Shown here in pieces: positions 12,355 to 24,713 of a stretch of 64,000 bases of DNA. Position numbers and translations under genes: made by a program. Positions within the stretch are counted from its first letter, which is position 1. Each line of letters starts with the position of its first letter. Below the pieces are notes generated by a model, which was not told the DNA's origin, ran no database searches, and saw only the letters and a program-made list of their open reading frames with translations. Origin of the DNA: Phaeosaccion multiseriatum. Lineage: Eukaryota > Ochrophyta, other classes. The stretch lies in NCBI GenBank assembly GCA_965112735.1, contig OZ218950.1, positions 930,001-994,000 on the forward strand, read 5' to 3'.

Positions 12355-13210
12355 TGTGTGAGTGTGTGTGAGTGTATGTGGGTGTGGGTGTGTGGGTGTG
12401 TATGGTGGGGGGGGGGGGTGGCCTTCACAAGCAGCTTTGACCTGCGCAACACGGCGGGTGCATACATGCGGGTGGGAAGGACGTGTGTGTGGGTGGATGG
12501 GTGTGTATGTGGGTGTGTGCGTGTGTCTTTGCTCGCTCTATGGCTGGTGTGTCCCTCCACACAAGCGTGTGCGTGGGGGGGGGATCGGCGTGTCTCGATT
12601 TTGTGCCCGTATGCTTGTTTCATCTTGACGCGCCATCTATGTGCTTGGCATACGTTTCCCAGCTATTGGCACTCTCTTCTCCCCCTCCCAATCCCCCTTC
12701 TTGCGTCTCTCTGCCGTGTGTCGATTCCCCTTTATTTCTCTCAATCTCTCCTCCTTGTCTCTTCACTCCCTGACCTCATGTGTACGTGCGTGCGTGCGTA
12801 TATGCGTGCTTGGCTACAGGAAGGAGAGGTTTGGATTTGGCGCGGCGTGCGGGAAGGTAAGACGCTGCAGCGGGTACCTCCCTTCGCACCTCACACAAGC
12901 CCATCCACTGCCATCACTGCCCTTGATGGGCAGGGTGAAGGCCTTCCCTCCTACCCCGTACTGCCCTCTTCACCCTCTTCACCCCCTTCCCTGCTTCACT
13001 CTTCACTGCGGAGATTTTTTGGTTTGTTTGGGTTGGCTCACCTCTCCTCTCTGTGCATGTTATCAACCGCCATCTGCTGCCATCTTCAGGCGTACAGGCG
13101 AGATCTTGAAGGGCGCAGGAGAGCGCATTAGCCGAGCAGCGGAAGACTCAGATGGCGATGATGGAGAGGGCGCGGGGAGGACCAATAGGGCCAGCAGGGG
13201 CGGTCGATGA
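10807..13210 (+). CDS. PX-like, glycine-zipper protein with plastid-type leader
   Basis: Four exons (10807-11794, 12073-12267, 12820-12856, 13090-13210) join in frame to 446 residues. The N-terminus is hydrophobic and Arg/Ser/Ala-rich and contains AVHGFIAPAP, like the cleavage region of ochrophyte plastid leaders. Residues about 155-225 resemble a PX (phosphoinositide-binding) domain core, with WDDAKSLQDLL, PLPGRG, then LELYLKVLL and LLHFLE. A Thr/Ser-rich linker follows. Exon 2 encodes a glycine zipper (AGAVIGGLVAGPVGAMVGG) and an amphipathic Lys/Arg helix. The C-terminus is acidic then basic. Function is unknown; membrane association is inferred. The PX call is moderate because the canonical Arg-Arg-Tyr motif is not obvious. 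Confidence 0.75.
11829..11890. repeat. (GTTT)n microsatellite
   Basis: A run of about 12 GTTT units, ending in T-rich sequence, lies just inside intron 1 of the PX-like gene, about 35 bp from the donor at 11795. Confidence 0.9.
12292..12358. repeat. (GT)n microsatellite after a donor site
   Basis: A long GT run starts about 25 bp after the exon 2 donor of the PX-like gene. It passes through GTGCGT-type units first, so the repeat is continuous with the splice donor. A degenerate copy of the exon 2 end and its donor lies beyond it at about 12427-12466. Confidence 0.9.
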
Positions 13211-13747
13211 CATACGGAGGTGGCTAGCACCTTTCTTTTATTGCCGGACGTTCCCTGGTACTTTGACAAGCAAATTGCGTGTAAGGAGTAAGGAGGAGGG
13301 AATCCCTGCCCAGTTGGAAGGACAGAGCGCATGACATAGAGCACAAATTGTAACAACAAACCGAGAACGCGTTAATGACCTGCTTGTTGTTTCTGCTGCC
13401 GCTGCTGAAGGCCGCCGCCCGTCACCCACTCGCTCACTCTCTCTCAATATCTCTCTCTTCTCGACCACTGAACTCTCCAGTGAAACTTATCGTTACGCTT
13501 GCATCCTCGTACCCCCCCAGCCCACTTCGGCTCTCAGCTATGCTGAATTGCGGCGACGAACAAATCACCTTTTCGTCGTTCGTTTCTCAAGTTCGCTCGT
13601 ACACGGGTCGCGAGGCCAAAGGCCTATGGAATTACAGAGGCCTTCCATGTTTTCCCAAGGGGTTTTCGCAAGAAAAGGAGCCCTTTTCGTCTTGTGTGAG
13701 CGCGAAATGCACACACCACAAAAAGGTTGATCACGACGCCGCCTCCG

Positions 13748-15730
13748 ATGCAGTCCCTGCAAGTGTGGCTCGGTGCTCTGCAGCTGCTGCTTCCCTTTCC
13801 AGCAGTAGCAGCCGCGGCAGCAGCAGCACCAACAAGGGGTACCTTGGCCTCCCTGGAGGCCGACTTACGAGCCGGAGACTGCAAGGCGACGTTGGTGCCC
13901 GGAGCAAGAACCATCGAGACGCCGGTGTTGTGGGACCCTTCGAAGGGCCCGACTCACACGAGAGTGGAGAGGGTCGAGGTGGTGGCGGACGGACAGGGAA
14001 GTGGCGGCACACGAAGGAGACTGGCGCCGGGCTGCGACTTCTCCTCAGTGTTTAACGTGACCTTCTCGCCCAGCCCGGCCCCAGCCGAGGAAGTGAGGCA
14101 GGCAGAGGCGGCCACGGCCGAATCTCTGTGCATGTGGGCGGATGTTTTTGAGCCTGGCCGTGGAAGTCCGATCCGCCTCCGCATAGACCCTGTGGCGGAC
14201 CTGGATGAGCTGGGCGAGACTGCATTGGCGGGCACACGGGTCGACTTTCTCCCCGTCAAGTATTCGTACACTGACGGGAGAAAACTGTATCTGGACAAGA
14301 CCCCGGCACAGCTTCGCTACGGGGGGACCTTCAGCGAGGACGAGATCGGGGAAGAGTTCGACGGCGACATTAAGTTCAATCGATACGTTGACTGGCACTA
14401 CGGAGACGGCACGGATATCGCTTCGAACGAGGTGAGGCCGTCACTCTTGCCTGGCCACGCCATTTGCTGAGCTTCCTATCGGGGCGGAGGGGAAGGAGGG
14501 GGGACACCAAAAGCCCCAGGCGAGAAGTATCGCAAGATCGAGTGAAGGGGGCCAACAGAACAGCTGGCGACTGGCACAGCTGTCTGCTCTGCTGCTGACT
14601 CCTCCCACCCCTCCTCCTCACGCACGCACGCACGCACGCACGTGCCCCACAGTTCGATTTCACGACTGTAATGGCGCACGAGATCGGGCACACGCTGGGC
14701 TTCTACGATCCTTTAAGAGTTTTCGAAAACAATCGAACGGGCGTGCAAAGGGCCTTTTGGACGGAGTACGCGGACAACCAAGTGAGTCAAGGCATAGTGA
14801 GACGGGCGACAGAGAGAGAGGGGGGGGGGGGGGATAGTGAGAAGAAGAGAGGGCGAGAGAGAGGGAGAAAGAGAGGGGGGAAGTGAGAGAGAGAGGAGAG
14901 AAATCATCTAGGAACACTGACACGCTTGAGTTGGTAGAGCTGGTGGGATGGGCCTGTCTTGCTGTTGCTTTCAGCGTGGGCGCTGCTGCTGCTGCTACCT
15001 CCACACCTGTACATGAGGACAGCAAACATCCCTCTACCGACCTTAACTCCCCTCACCGCCCTCTATCTCTCTTTCTCTCTCTCCTCCTCCCCCTCTCTCC
15101 CTCCCCCACCAAGGGAAACCGAGTGACCAATTACCTCGGTTCGTTGTTCACGCTGGCCATGACCAACGGTTCCGCAGGCCTGCTACTCAGTCCCTTTACC
15201 TTTCCAACGTCCCAGCGCAATATCTCCAGTAACGCCATCTTCACAGCCGGCACGCTCTGCATTTTGGACGAGCCGAGTGAGTTCGCTTTCCAAATTTTCT
15301 CTCCCTCTCCTCCTTTGCTTAGGATGACTCACGGTCTTCGCTTCTTAACCCTCTTCTCCCTCCTTCTGCTGCCTTTCGTCCGTCCCTCCACTCCCTCCCT
15401 CGCCCCGCCGCAGCGGACACATGTGTGCCCATCTACACGCCGAGCGTCTACTACGCCGCGTCTTCCATGAGTCACTTCGACGAGTCCTACTTCCCCGCAG
15501 GGAAAGTCAACAGCCTCATGACCCCGGGGGCCACGAAGGCGGAGGTGGTGCGCTGTGTTGGTGCCCTTACACAGAGAGTCTTCGAACGGCTCGGATACAT
15601 CCTGTCTACCGACTGCCGCTCCACTTGCGCCAACCTGCTCACGGGGGAGACAGACGCGCATGCCCCCGAGTGCGAGAGCAGAAGCACCAGTCCTCCCCCT
15701 ACCCCTCCCCCCTCTGCTCCACCCCAGTGA
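13748..15730 (+). CDS. Secreted metzincin-like zinc metalloprotease
   Basis: Four exons (13748-14431, 14653-14781, 15114-15276, 15414-15730) give 430 residues in frame. Met 13748 starts a typical signal peptide (QVWLGALQLLLPFPAVAA), and no earlier in-frame ATG was found. Exon 2 carries the zinc site, VMAHEIGHTLGFYD, with two His ligands and the catalytic Glu. A Met-turn candidate, NSLMTPG, follows in exon 4, after SHFDESYFPAG, which recalls the SHW-E/D region of leishmanolysin-like and related bacterial enzymes. The third ligand position of HExxHxxGxxH is Asp. Cysteines cluster near the C-terminus, followed by a Pro/Ser-rich tail. It probably acts outside the cell or in the secretory path; the substrate is unknown. 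Confidence 0.8.
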
Positions 15731-16854
15731 CACCCTCGGAGGACGTGAGCTGTGCCGGGCTGGGGTGGGTGGCAGCGGTGGCGCCTTCAGCGACGCGGCC
15801 TCGAGCAAGTGCCGGACTCTCTCATCCTTCAGCGTGCGCATGGAGCAATGGCAGATGCGGTCAGTACGGTGGCGCCACTCGCACTCCCACACCTTCCACT
15901 TCACCTCCTACCTCTGCCCTGCCTGCCGTCGTGCCCCCCACGGGAGCTCCCACGTCAAGGGGTGCTTCGAAGTGCCGTCTGCATCGGTGTGAAGAGAGGA
16001 CTCAACTCGGAGGCACCGATCGACAATGAGATTGAGCAGAGCAGAGAGCGGGAGCGTCAGCATGAGCGAAGTCCATCTCCTGAGGGGTTCGAAACTCTTC
16101 GCTCTGCACTCTCACCCTACATGAGTTTCGTTTTTGGTTTAGCTCCGATTTCTTGCGCGCTACTACCGTATGGCAAGCGTTGCATTTCCGTCACGTTGGG
16201 GGTTCTCGTCGGGACACTGGGCGAGCAGCTTCGACGCTACGCCACCTCAGTTTCACTCTTTGAACCTTCCTCTCTGCGTCCACGGCGAATGGGGACAAGG
16301 TCTGAGGAGTGGAAGCTGGATCACCCGCGGAGGCCTCTGGCAATCTGAGGCCTTTCATTTGTTCCCCAGGGGGTCCACCCAAAAAGAGGCCTTGTGGCAT
16401 CTTAAATTCATTGAAGGTGAAGCAAGGGGCTGACGAAAGACCTCATCTCATTCACTGTCTTGTGCCTTCGCTCACGGTCAGCTTATGGCTCTGCCGCCAA
16501 TATCATTTCTACATCCACCACGGAATATGATTAGAGTTTCCTTCCGTGAGGGTCACCCTGTCATCCGGTCGGTCATTCAGCTTCCCCCGCTACTGACCGC
16601 TGCGAAACGGAGGGTGTGTTCAGGAAGAGGAACGAAGTGAAACAGTGACATTAGAAGACACAGAGAGGGAGAGACAGAGAGGGAGGGAGAGACAAAGCGC
16701 GGGCCAGAGGGGGTGGAGGCTGCGAAGGAGGCGTGGCATATGACGATCGAGAGGGTGGGGCGCTGCGTGCTGTCAAAGGGGCTGTGGACTTGGTGTCAGG
16801 TACTTGGTGTCAGGACTTGGTGTCAGGACAGAGGGTGTCAGGACCCTACAAGAG
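15731..16854. other. Intergenic; no convincing gene
   Basis: Open frames here lack introns, ATG context and recognisable domains, so none is called. Positions about 16530-16760 match the flank at about 25200-25400, showing that the tandem NMA111 duplication included several hundred bp of 3' flank. The segment 16790-16850 contains repeated ACTTGGTGTCAGG units that are longer in the second copy (25398-25518). Confidence 0.6.
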
Positions 16855-17741
16855 TCACTCACTCGAACCTCCTACTGAGGCTGCGGCTGGGGGCTGGGCT
16901 GGGGTAGGACTGCAGGCGTGGTCGATGCGCTGCCAATCCTGCCCCACCCTTCGCAGCTCCACCGTCGGCCAATAGAAGTACTCCGTACGGAGAGAGAACA
17001 TCTGCGCTCAGGCACACATACAGGCACACACCACATCACAGTGGGGTAAGGCAGAGACCGGCAGGGAAGGATAAGGTAGGGTGGGGTAGGGTAGGGTAGC
17101 CCTAATAGAGTTCGCGGCATTCTAGTTTGCGCGCACCCACGCACGCACGCACACACGCACCTTCGACTTTGAGGTCAAGTCCACTGTCTTCACGCGCACT
17201 GCCTGGCGGTCCGAGAGGGTCCGAACGGCTTCAATCTAGAGGCGTATGGGGAGAGAGACACAGAGAGGGAGGGAGGGTGTGGGGCCGGGGAGGAGAGAAG
17301 GAGAAGGAGGAGAGAAGGATACGGAGAGGGGACATTCGGAGAGAGACAGGGAGACGAGTATGTAGAATGCAATAGGAAAGGCGCGGTCGGGTGTGTATCT
17401 GGGCCTACACCCCCTCCTCCCCCCCCCTTCCAACAAAGGGTCAGTGACTTTTAGGAGCAGAGCTCACCCACCATCCCCCTCATTGCCACAGATGACACCC
17501 CCGCAGGGCAAGCGCTTTCTGCTGTCCAATCGAGGGACTGTCAAGCGCTTGACATATCGCTCGCCTTGAAGCCTTAGCCTTACCATGGCATCAAGCGTGG
17601 GAGTGGGCTTGTCGTTGACTTGCGTAATCCACATGGACGCTCGGAGTGAGTACTGCTCAGCCGGTGACCCGGAGGACCTTTGTCAAGTAGAGGAGTATGG
17701 GCAGGAAGGGGGGTGTGCCTAAGCTTCCACGCGACATGGTC

Positions 17742-17781
<40 letters not shown>

Positions 17782-17838
17782 TCCTTCTTCTCCTCCTCCT
17801 CTACCCCCTCCTCCTCCTCCTCCTCCTCCTCCTCCTCC

Positions 17839-17871
<33 letters not shown>

Positions 17872-19942
17872 CCATAACACATCAATGAAGCAATCAATCA
17901 CCACCCGCTTACCATCGAGAAACGTAAACACCGTGCTGCTGTTGTTGCTCACCGCCCTCCTGCCCCGGTGTGGAGGTAGTACCGGGCAGATATCCCCTCC
18001 ACGCCACTGCCAAATGCGGCTCTTGCAGGTAGAGACCGCACCACATGAGCGGCGGGTGCCCACAGTACTCAGCACGTCCGGCTGGACCTTCATCACGAGA
18101 GGCGTATGGGTGGAGCAGAAGGAGTGTTGGAAGCGGTGAAGGAGGAGGAGGGCGAGAGGGAAGGAGATTAGAAGCATAGGGGGGTTGGGGTAACGTCAAG
18201 ACTCTCGCAAAGGCCTCTGCCTCCCTCCGTATCTGCCTCTTTACCTGCAGCGTGAGTTCCTGCTGCTTCCTCAGCACCGTCATGGCCACCGTACCGCCCT
18301 CCCCCCTGTGCGCTGCCATCGCCTTCTCCACCCCGCGCTCCACGTCCTTGCATAGGGTCACAGGTTGCCCATCCACGGCGAGCACGACGTCGCCAGTCTC
18401 CAAGCTCTTGGCCGTGTTGGACTTGGCCAAGCAGCGCCGCACCATGAGCACCTGAAGTGCACGTCGGGAGGAGGTTAGAGGCGTATGGCACGAGAAAAAA
18501 TGTGAATCTGAAACCACCGCTCTGCACACTCACGTGCTGGCCTCCCCCACTGCTCTGCCTACATTTGATCTTGATCTTCTTGACCCACTTGGCGCTGAGG
18601 CCCATCGTTGCACATACTGTTCCGAGCGAGACGGTCACCTGAAGGGGAAGCAGGGCAAGGTAGGGGGGGGAGAAAGGGGAGGAGGAATGCGAGTCGGGAG
18701 GTTGGGCCACCGTTCAGAGACGGGCGTACTCGCTTCTTCGTCGATCGCTCCCTCTCTTCCTCCCTCTCTCTCCGCTCCTCTCCCCCCTCACCAGCTGTGC
18801 AGCGCAATAGGTGACGAGCGCCAGCCCCTCCTCCGGCGCTTCTCTCGCCTGGGCACTTCCTCGTCCTTCTGAATCACCAACGGCCATAGCTGGTACTTTC
18901 AAGGCGTCAAGCTCCTGCCTCAGCCGTGCCAGCACACGCCCCACAATCACCGCGGGCAAGCCTTTGTACACCTGCGTCCTCACCACCGCGTCTGGATCGG
19001 CGGTGGCCGAACCGCCAAAGAAGCCGAGCCACAGAGCCGCTACCTTGGGCATTTTGGGTGTACACCGCGCCTGCCAGGGAGAGGGAGGGAGGGAGGGAGG
19101 GAGGGAGGGAGGGAGGGAGGCAGGCAGGGAGAGAGGGAGGGAGGGACGGAGGGAGGGAGGGAAGGAAGGAAGGAAAGAGTCAATCTGCCGTGCGCCTTAC
19201 TCCTTGTCGCACTGTTGTCGTCCTAGAGACAGAGCCGGTCACACCCGCACCCACCCACACGCACACGCCCACACACACTCACCTTGTCTGACAGGGCGTC
19301 TGACGTTCGGCTCTTCTTGGCCGGGGCTGTCCTTGTAGGCGCTGTCTTGTCGCTCCTTCCTTCCCTCGCGTCGTCTTCCTTCAGCACGAAGACCCCTCCG
19401 AAGCACTTCCCCACGAGATCGAAATCAAGAACCTATCGTAGTTAAAAGACAAACGGATGGAGTGGAAAAGAGCAAGAGCAAGGCAGATGCATGAGCGGGA
19501 CTTGGCGACGATTGCAGCCTTGTATTCGAATCAAACCAAGTCAAAAGAAGAGTCGTGATTCTCCCCTTCCTCCCCCGCCTGCCTCGTGTATACCCACCTC
19601 AACGTTGAAGGCCGTGAAGCGTGGGGGACTGCAGTCGTTCAAGTGCAAGTGCTCCACCGTTCGCACCTTAGGACGCTGGAGGACCTCTGTCTGATGGGAG
19701 CCAAGGGAGGTGAGAGGTGGAGGGAATAACACACATGAGCGAAAGAGAGGGGGGGGGGTGCGCCTCCTTCCCTTCCTTCCCTTTCGCCCTCCTTCCCTCT
19801 TCTCCTCCCCCCCTTTCTCCGATTTTAGTGACTACACGTGCCTCACCAAGGCGTAGCTCAGCCCCAGGAAGTCAAGCTGCAGCCCCACGGGCAAGTCGTC
19901 GTGCTCAAGCAGAGAGGCCTCCCGCACATCCGCAGACGAGGC

Positions 19943-19992
<50 letters not shown>

Positions 19993-22900
19993 ATCGCATG
20001 GACGGGCACGTGTGGCGCGGTACGAAGAAGCCCACAGGGGTGTGGGGGTGGGTGGTGTAAGGGCGGTCATTGACTCCACTCACTCACGCACTCACTGACT
20101 CACTCACTCACTGATGACTGACTCGCTCACTCACTCACCCAGTCCCTCACTCACTCACTCACTCACTCACTCACTCACTCACTCACTCACTCACTCACCC
20201 ACCCACCCACTCCCCTTTGCCTCTACCCCCACTCACGAGTCAGGATCGTACTGGAGGATGCAAAAGTTGTGCACTGGGTGGAAGTACAGCGGCTTGGCAG
20301 GCACCTCCAGCACCCCGTTGAAGGTGATGCGAGCGTCGCCCAAGGCGATAGGTACGGTGTTTCGATCCACCACCACCAGGCCACGTTGGGTGTCCACGAC
20401 GATACCCAACCCGTGTTGGCTGTGTTCGGTGATGCCGTCCAGCAAGAAAGGAGTGTCGAAGGAAACGGCTACCATGCTCTTGCGGATGTGAAGATTCTCC
20501 TTCATACAAGCTTCTCGTGCTGCTCTTTCCTCCACATAGGCTGCTCGTACTGCTCTTCGTGCTACTCTTTCACACCCGTCTCTACCTTCCTCGCCCTCCT
20601 CCTCCTCCTCCTCCTCCTCCTCCTCCTCCTCCTCCTCCTCCTCCTCCTCCTCCTCCCCCTCCTCCTCCTGCCCCTCCCCCTCCTCCTCCACAGTTGGTGA
20701 TACAGGAGAAGGCAGAGGCGGTAGGGCGCTGGGAACAGGGTGCCACAGGCCGGTGGCCTCGTCCAAAACGCGGCGCTGCATCGGAAACCAACGCCTGTCC
20801 ACCGTGATGGGTGTAGTCCGAGGTCTTTCGAGCGACAAGGGTATCGGGGCAGAGCAAACGTGCAAGGGTGCGATTGAAGCACAAGAGTACTGAGCAAAGA
20901 GGGAGAGAAAAGCAAGGAGCGCAGCTTTGGGCACTCGATTCGCTCACCCTCTTCAAGCCTGGAAAAATGAAAAGCACAAAACAGGCAGGCGGGGCGAAAG
21001 TCACAAAGACCAAGACATGTCGGCCGTGGGAGACAGACAGGCCGATAGGGAGGCAAGCAGAGATGGGTAGACCGGTAGGCAGACAGGCATATGGGCAGAC
21101 AGGCATACGGGCTAGTAGTACCTGTGTCGGTCGGAGAGGGGCACGTAGAGCAGCGACAGACGCGTGCCGTCGGGGTGCTTGACGAGGGCCCTCTCGAAAG
21201 AGTCCAGGTCGGGGGTGGGGTCCTTGCCCAGCGAGGTGATGAGGCTGACACAGGCATATGGGTGGGAGGAGGGAGACGGGGGTGCGGGTACAGATGTCAT
21301 GGGATGAGAGGGAAGGGCCTTTCGGACGGGAGCCAGACCCCTCCGGCCTCCCCTCCCCTCCCCCTCCCCTCCCCTCCCCTCCCCTCCCCTCCCCTCCCCT
21401 CCCCTCCCCTCCCCTCCCCTCCCCTCCCCTCCCCTCCGGCCTCCCCTCCCCTCCCCCTCCCCTCCCCTCCCCTCCCCTCCCCTCCCCTCACCTCCCCTCC
21501 CCTCCCCTCCCCTCCCCTCGCCTCCCCTCGCCTTGCCTCCTCCTTTCCCCCTCACCAGTGGCACGTGGGCTCCACTCTCGCGAGCATATACCCGTTCAGC
21601 GCAATGAAGACGCTTCCTACGGGCATGTGGTAGTTCTTGGCCATTTGGTACGACAGAGGATGCACAATGCCAGCGCTCACCTGAGAAGAGCACATACAGA
21701 GGCACAGAGACACATAAAGAGTGAGAGGAGATTGAGGGTGAGCATGAGAGAGAGAGAGAGCGTGAGGGTGGTGCACTGGCTGGCGTATATGTCGCTTCGG
21801 AAACTCTCTGTATCTGAGCCCCATCGCGTACGTGGCGTGATGTGGTGGGCTCCATGACTCGCACGCACCAACACACACGTACTCGCACACACATACGCAC
21901 CTCCAAGAAGCAGCTGGGTGTGATGGAGTGCAGGCACTTGACGGTCATCGTCTTCGTCGCCGTCGTTCCCCCTCTTTGGACCTGCAGATGCATGGGCACA
22001 AGCACACACATACCAAGGCACAAGCAGGGGTGAGGCAGTCAGGCAGTATCCTCCAAACCAAACCATATGCCTCCCACATCATACACTTGACTAAAACTCG
22101 ACGCTGTCTAGGGTACCCCTTGTAGAGACCGCGCATCAATCCCGTACATTATGTACTTCCATAGCGAAAGGCTTTCGATGCTCCCTCAGCCAATGTGCTT
22201 GTGAATGACGGACTGACTGGTTGATTGATGACCTACCCACCTGCAGCTGAATCTCTTTGCCGACGTTGTCATCGAATGTCTCTCCAAGCGGCAGGAAGGC
22301 CGTCACCACGCTCTCACCGACGCGAAGAACCACATCCCCAGGCTCCAGCACGCCGTCGCCAGGCCCCCCTGTGTACGCATGTAATGTCCCACATTGAAGT
22401 GAGTGAGCGCATGGATATTCAGAGAGCAGTGGCGAAGGGCGATTGGTCGTGTGTGAGTGCGAGGCTTGTTTAGGGCTGGGCCCATCAGTCTCCTTGCACC
22501 TTGCAAGATGGGTGGGTTCTCACCCCCGTCTCTCTACTCGGCCGTTGGGGCGAGCAATGCCTGAGCAATGCCTGAGCACTGCCTGAGCACTGCCTGAGCC
22601 CCACCTCACCTGGGACCACTTGGTCGACGATGAGCATGCCTGTCTCCGAGGGGAGAAGAGAGCGGACCTCCGCCTCGATGGTGGGGGGCAAGCCCAACCG
22701 CCGCACCTGATCAAGTGCAGCAGGGAGTGGCGGTGTAACAGTTGGTGGTACGACAGAAGCGAGGGATCGAGGGGAGCGCTATCAGCTGAATAGGATAGAG
22801 TATGATAGGAAAGAGAGGAGTGATGAAGATGGCAGCGATAAAATAGAAACTGGAGATACGGACAGGGAGACACAAAAACAAAGAGAGGGCGACAAAGGGG

Positions 22901-24713
22901 ATGGAGAAATGGGAGAGACATCGAGGGACGAGACAAAGCGCGAGACAGCTTTGGGCCATGGCCACGTGGGAAGGTGCGAAGGTATGGAGACAGTAAAGGC
23001 ATGCATCGAAAAGGAAGGGAGGGAGGCCTACCTCGTCAAATGCGGCGTGCCTGAACACCGTCATGAGTGTCCCCCGCGGCACAGGGACGCCCCTCTGCAG
23101 CAGACCCAGCGCCCGCTTCACCCGATGCAGGGGCAGGAAGAAGCTCGACACTGCTTTCCTGGAAGCACCGCAATGGAGAGCCACGGCCTTACCCTCGATG
23201 CTGAGGATGGGGCTTCCGCTGCTGCCCCCGCTGCAGCCGCTCGCCGCTGCGATATAGAAGGTGTTAAAGTCGCTGTACGTTGTAGCGCCATAGTTCGGGG
23301 CGTCTCTGTCCACTCGCGCCAAGATCCCGGGGAGGATGCTTCGTTTCAAGTTGGTGTAGGGAGTAGGGAAGGCAAGAAAATGAGAAGACGGAGAAAACAC
23401 GACAGAGCCATGGAGTAGCAGCAGCAGCAGCAGCAGCAGAAGTTGGTGATACAGAGTGAGTCGCCCGCCTGAGCCCTAAGCCGCACGCTCCCCACCACAC
23501 GTCCCTCTCCCTACATACTCCGACAGCGAATTGAGAAGGAAGGCAGGAAGGAGGGAAGGAAGGAAGGAAGGAAGGAAGGAAGCAAGCAAGCAAGAAAGCA
23601 TGAGAGCAGCACCACCACGGTATGCCTTTATGTGGCGCTGTCTGGGTTGTGTGTACGCGTACCTGAGCTTCTCCCCATTGTCGTTGCCGACAACGCGGAT
23701 GTCCAGGCCCACCTTGGCCCCCTCGGGATCGAGCTCAATCTCCTCCACCGCCATGAACCGCACCGCCTGTACAGGTATATTGGGGGGGGGGAAGGATGGC
23801 AGTGGACGGGAGGGAGGGAATGGGGGGGGGGGGGGGGGATGGGAGGGAGTAGGGGGACGGAAGGAGTGGAAGGAAGAATACCTTTTTGGCAAAGGCGAGC
23901 GAGAATTGCACAGTGCACACAACTACAGGTGTGTATGTTGAAAGGACTAATGTGAAGAACGTCACACAACAAGTGTGTATGTTGAAAGGACTAATGTGAA
24001 GAACGTCACACAACAAGTGTGTATGTTGAAAGGACTAATGTGAAGAAAGTGTACTTGCAGCTCTGCTGCTGGCCTACCTTAGGGTCGAACTGATAGAAGC
24101 CAAAGTCGTGCACGGGATCCCTGTAAATGGCCTTAAGGTCCAGCTCCTCCTTGTTCTCGAAGATCGCATCCGCTACGACAGGCCCTGGCGGCGGGGAAGC
24201 AGATGGTCCATGATGTAGATCGAAAGGGGGGGATGATGATTGAAAAAAAAAAAATGAGGCACCCCCAGAGAGCCGGAAGGGAGAGAGAGAAGAAAGGAGA
24301 TGGTGAAGGGAGAGGGATAGAGGGAATATTCCGAAAGGCTCGACTGAGAGGATACGATAAGACGACGAAAGGGGGGGAAGCATCTTACCTGGAGTGACGA
24401 TGTGCCTATTCGTCAGCACAATGCCCCTCTCCTTGTCCACGATGAAGCCCGTGGCGAAGTTGTACGTCGCTTGCTCACCGTCAAAGCTTCTCACAGAGCA
24501 CAAGCGGATAACCACGATGGAAGGGATGGCCTTCTCAAGACAATGGCGCCACCTCCGAGCGTTTGTACCGTCCCCCACCCCCTCCGCGATGACGGTATCC
24601 AGCACTGTCGCTGATGTTGCAGGTGTGACAGGAAGGGGTGGAGCTTCTTCCACTCCAGACGCATCTACTGTTCCTCCCCCAGACGATCCCTCCCTCGCCG
24701 GCTCTTGCTCCAT
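16855..24713 (-). CDS. NMA111-like HtrA serine protease, copy 1 (4-nt deletion)
   Basis: Nuclear HtrA/DegP-type serine protease with PDZ domains (yeast Nma111 family, linked to apoptosis and stress). Twenty exons: 24389-24713, 24078-24184, 23663-23766, 23032-23338, 22610-22706, 22241-22368, 21901-21981, 21556-21680, 21122-21244, 20237-20824, 19847-19943, 19598-19690, 19283-19432, 18792-19070, 18534-18638, 18245-18451, 17913-18087, 17584-17677, 17161-17235, 16855-17001. The triad is intact: [24 protein letters not shown]. Exon 10 has a long poly-Glu run. Exon 17 lacks 4 nt relative to copy 2, which breaks the frame if the homologous acceptor is used. An AG 20 nt further in (exon 17913-18067) restores it, giving about 1,128 residues. 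Met 24713 is the first in-frame ATG. Either functional with a shortened segment or C-terminally damaged. Confidence 0.85.
20101..20210. repeat. (CTCA)n microsatellite
   Basis: Tetranucleotide run in the intron after exon 10 of NMA111 copy 1. On the coding strand it reads GTGA, matching the donor GTGAGT at 20231-20236. The equivalent intron of copy 2 has the same repeat at about 29480-29590. Confidence 0.9.
21354..21533. repeat. (CCCCT)n satellite-like run
   Basis: About 180 bp of nearly pure CCCCT pentamers, interrupted twice by CCGGCCT, fill the intron between exons 8 and 9 of NMA111 copy 1. The coding strand is G-rich (AGGGG), so it could form G-quadruplex or triplex structures; that is inference. 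The copy 2 intron keeps only a short remnant near 31360-31400. Confidence 0.9.
23929..24047. repeat. 44-bp tandem repeat, 2.7 copies
   Basis: Copies start at 23929, 23973 and 24017. Each begins GTGTGTATGTTGAAAGG, with ACTAATGTGAAGAA following; the third is truncated. It lies in the intron between exons 2 and 3 of NMA111 copy 1 and is absent from copy 2, so it arose after the gene duplication or was lost from copy 2. Confidence 0.9.

Noticed and set aside
15752-16348. 198-codon plus-strand frame after the metalloprotease
   Set aside because: Begins without ATG, has no recognisable domain or intron pattern, and codon content looks random.
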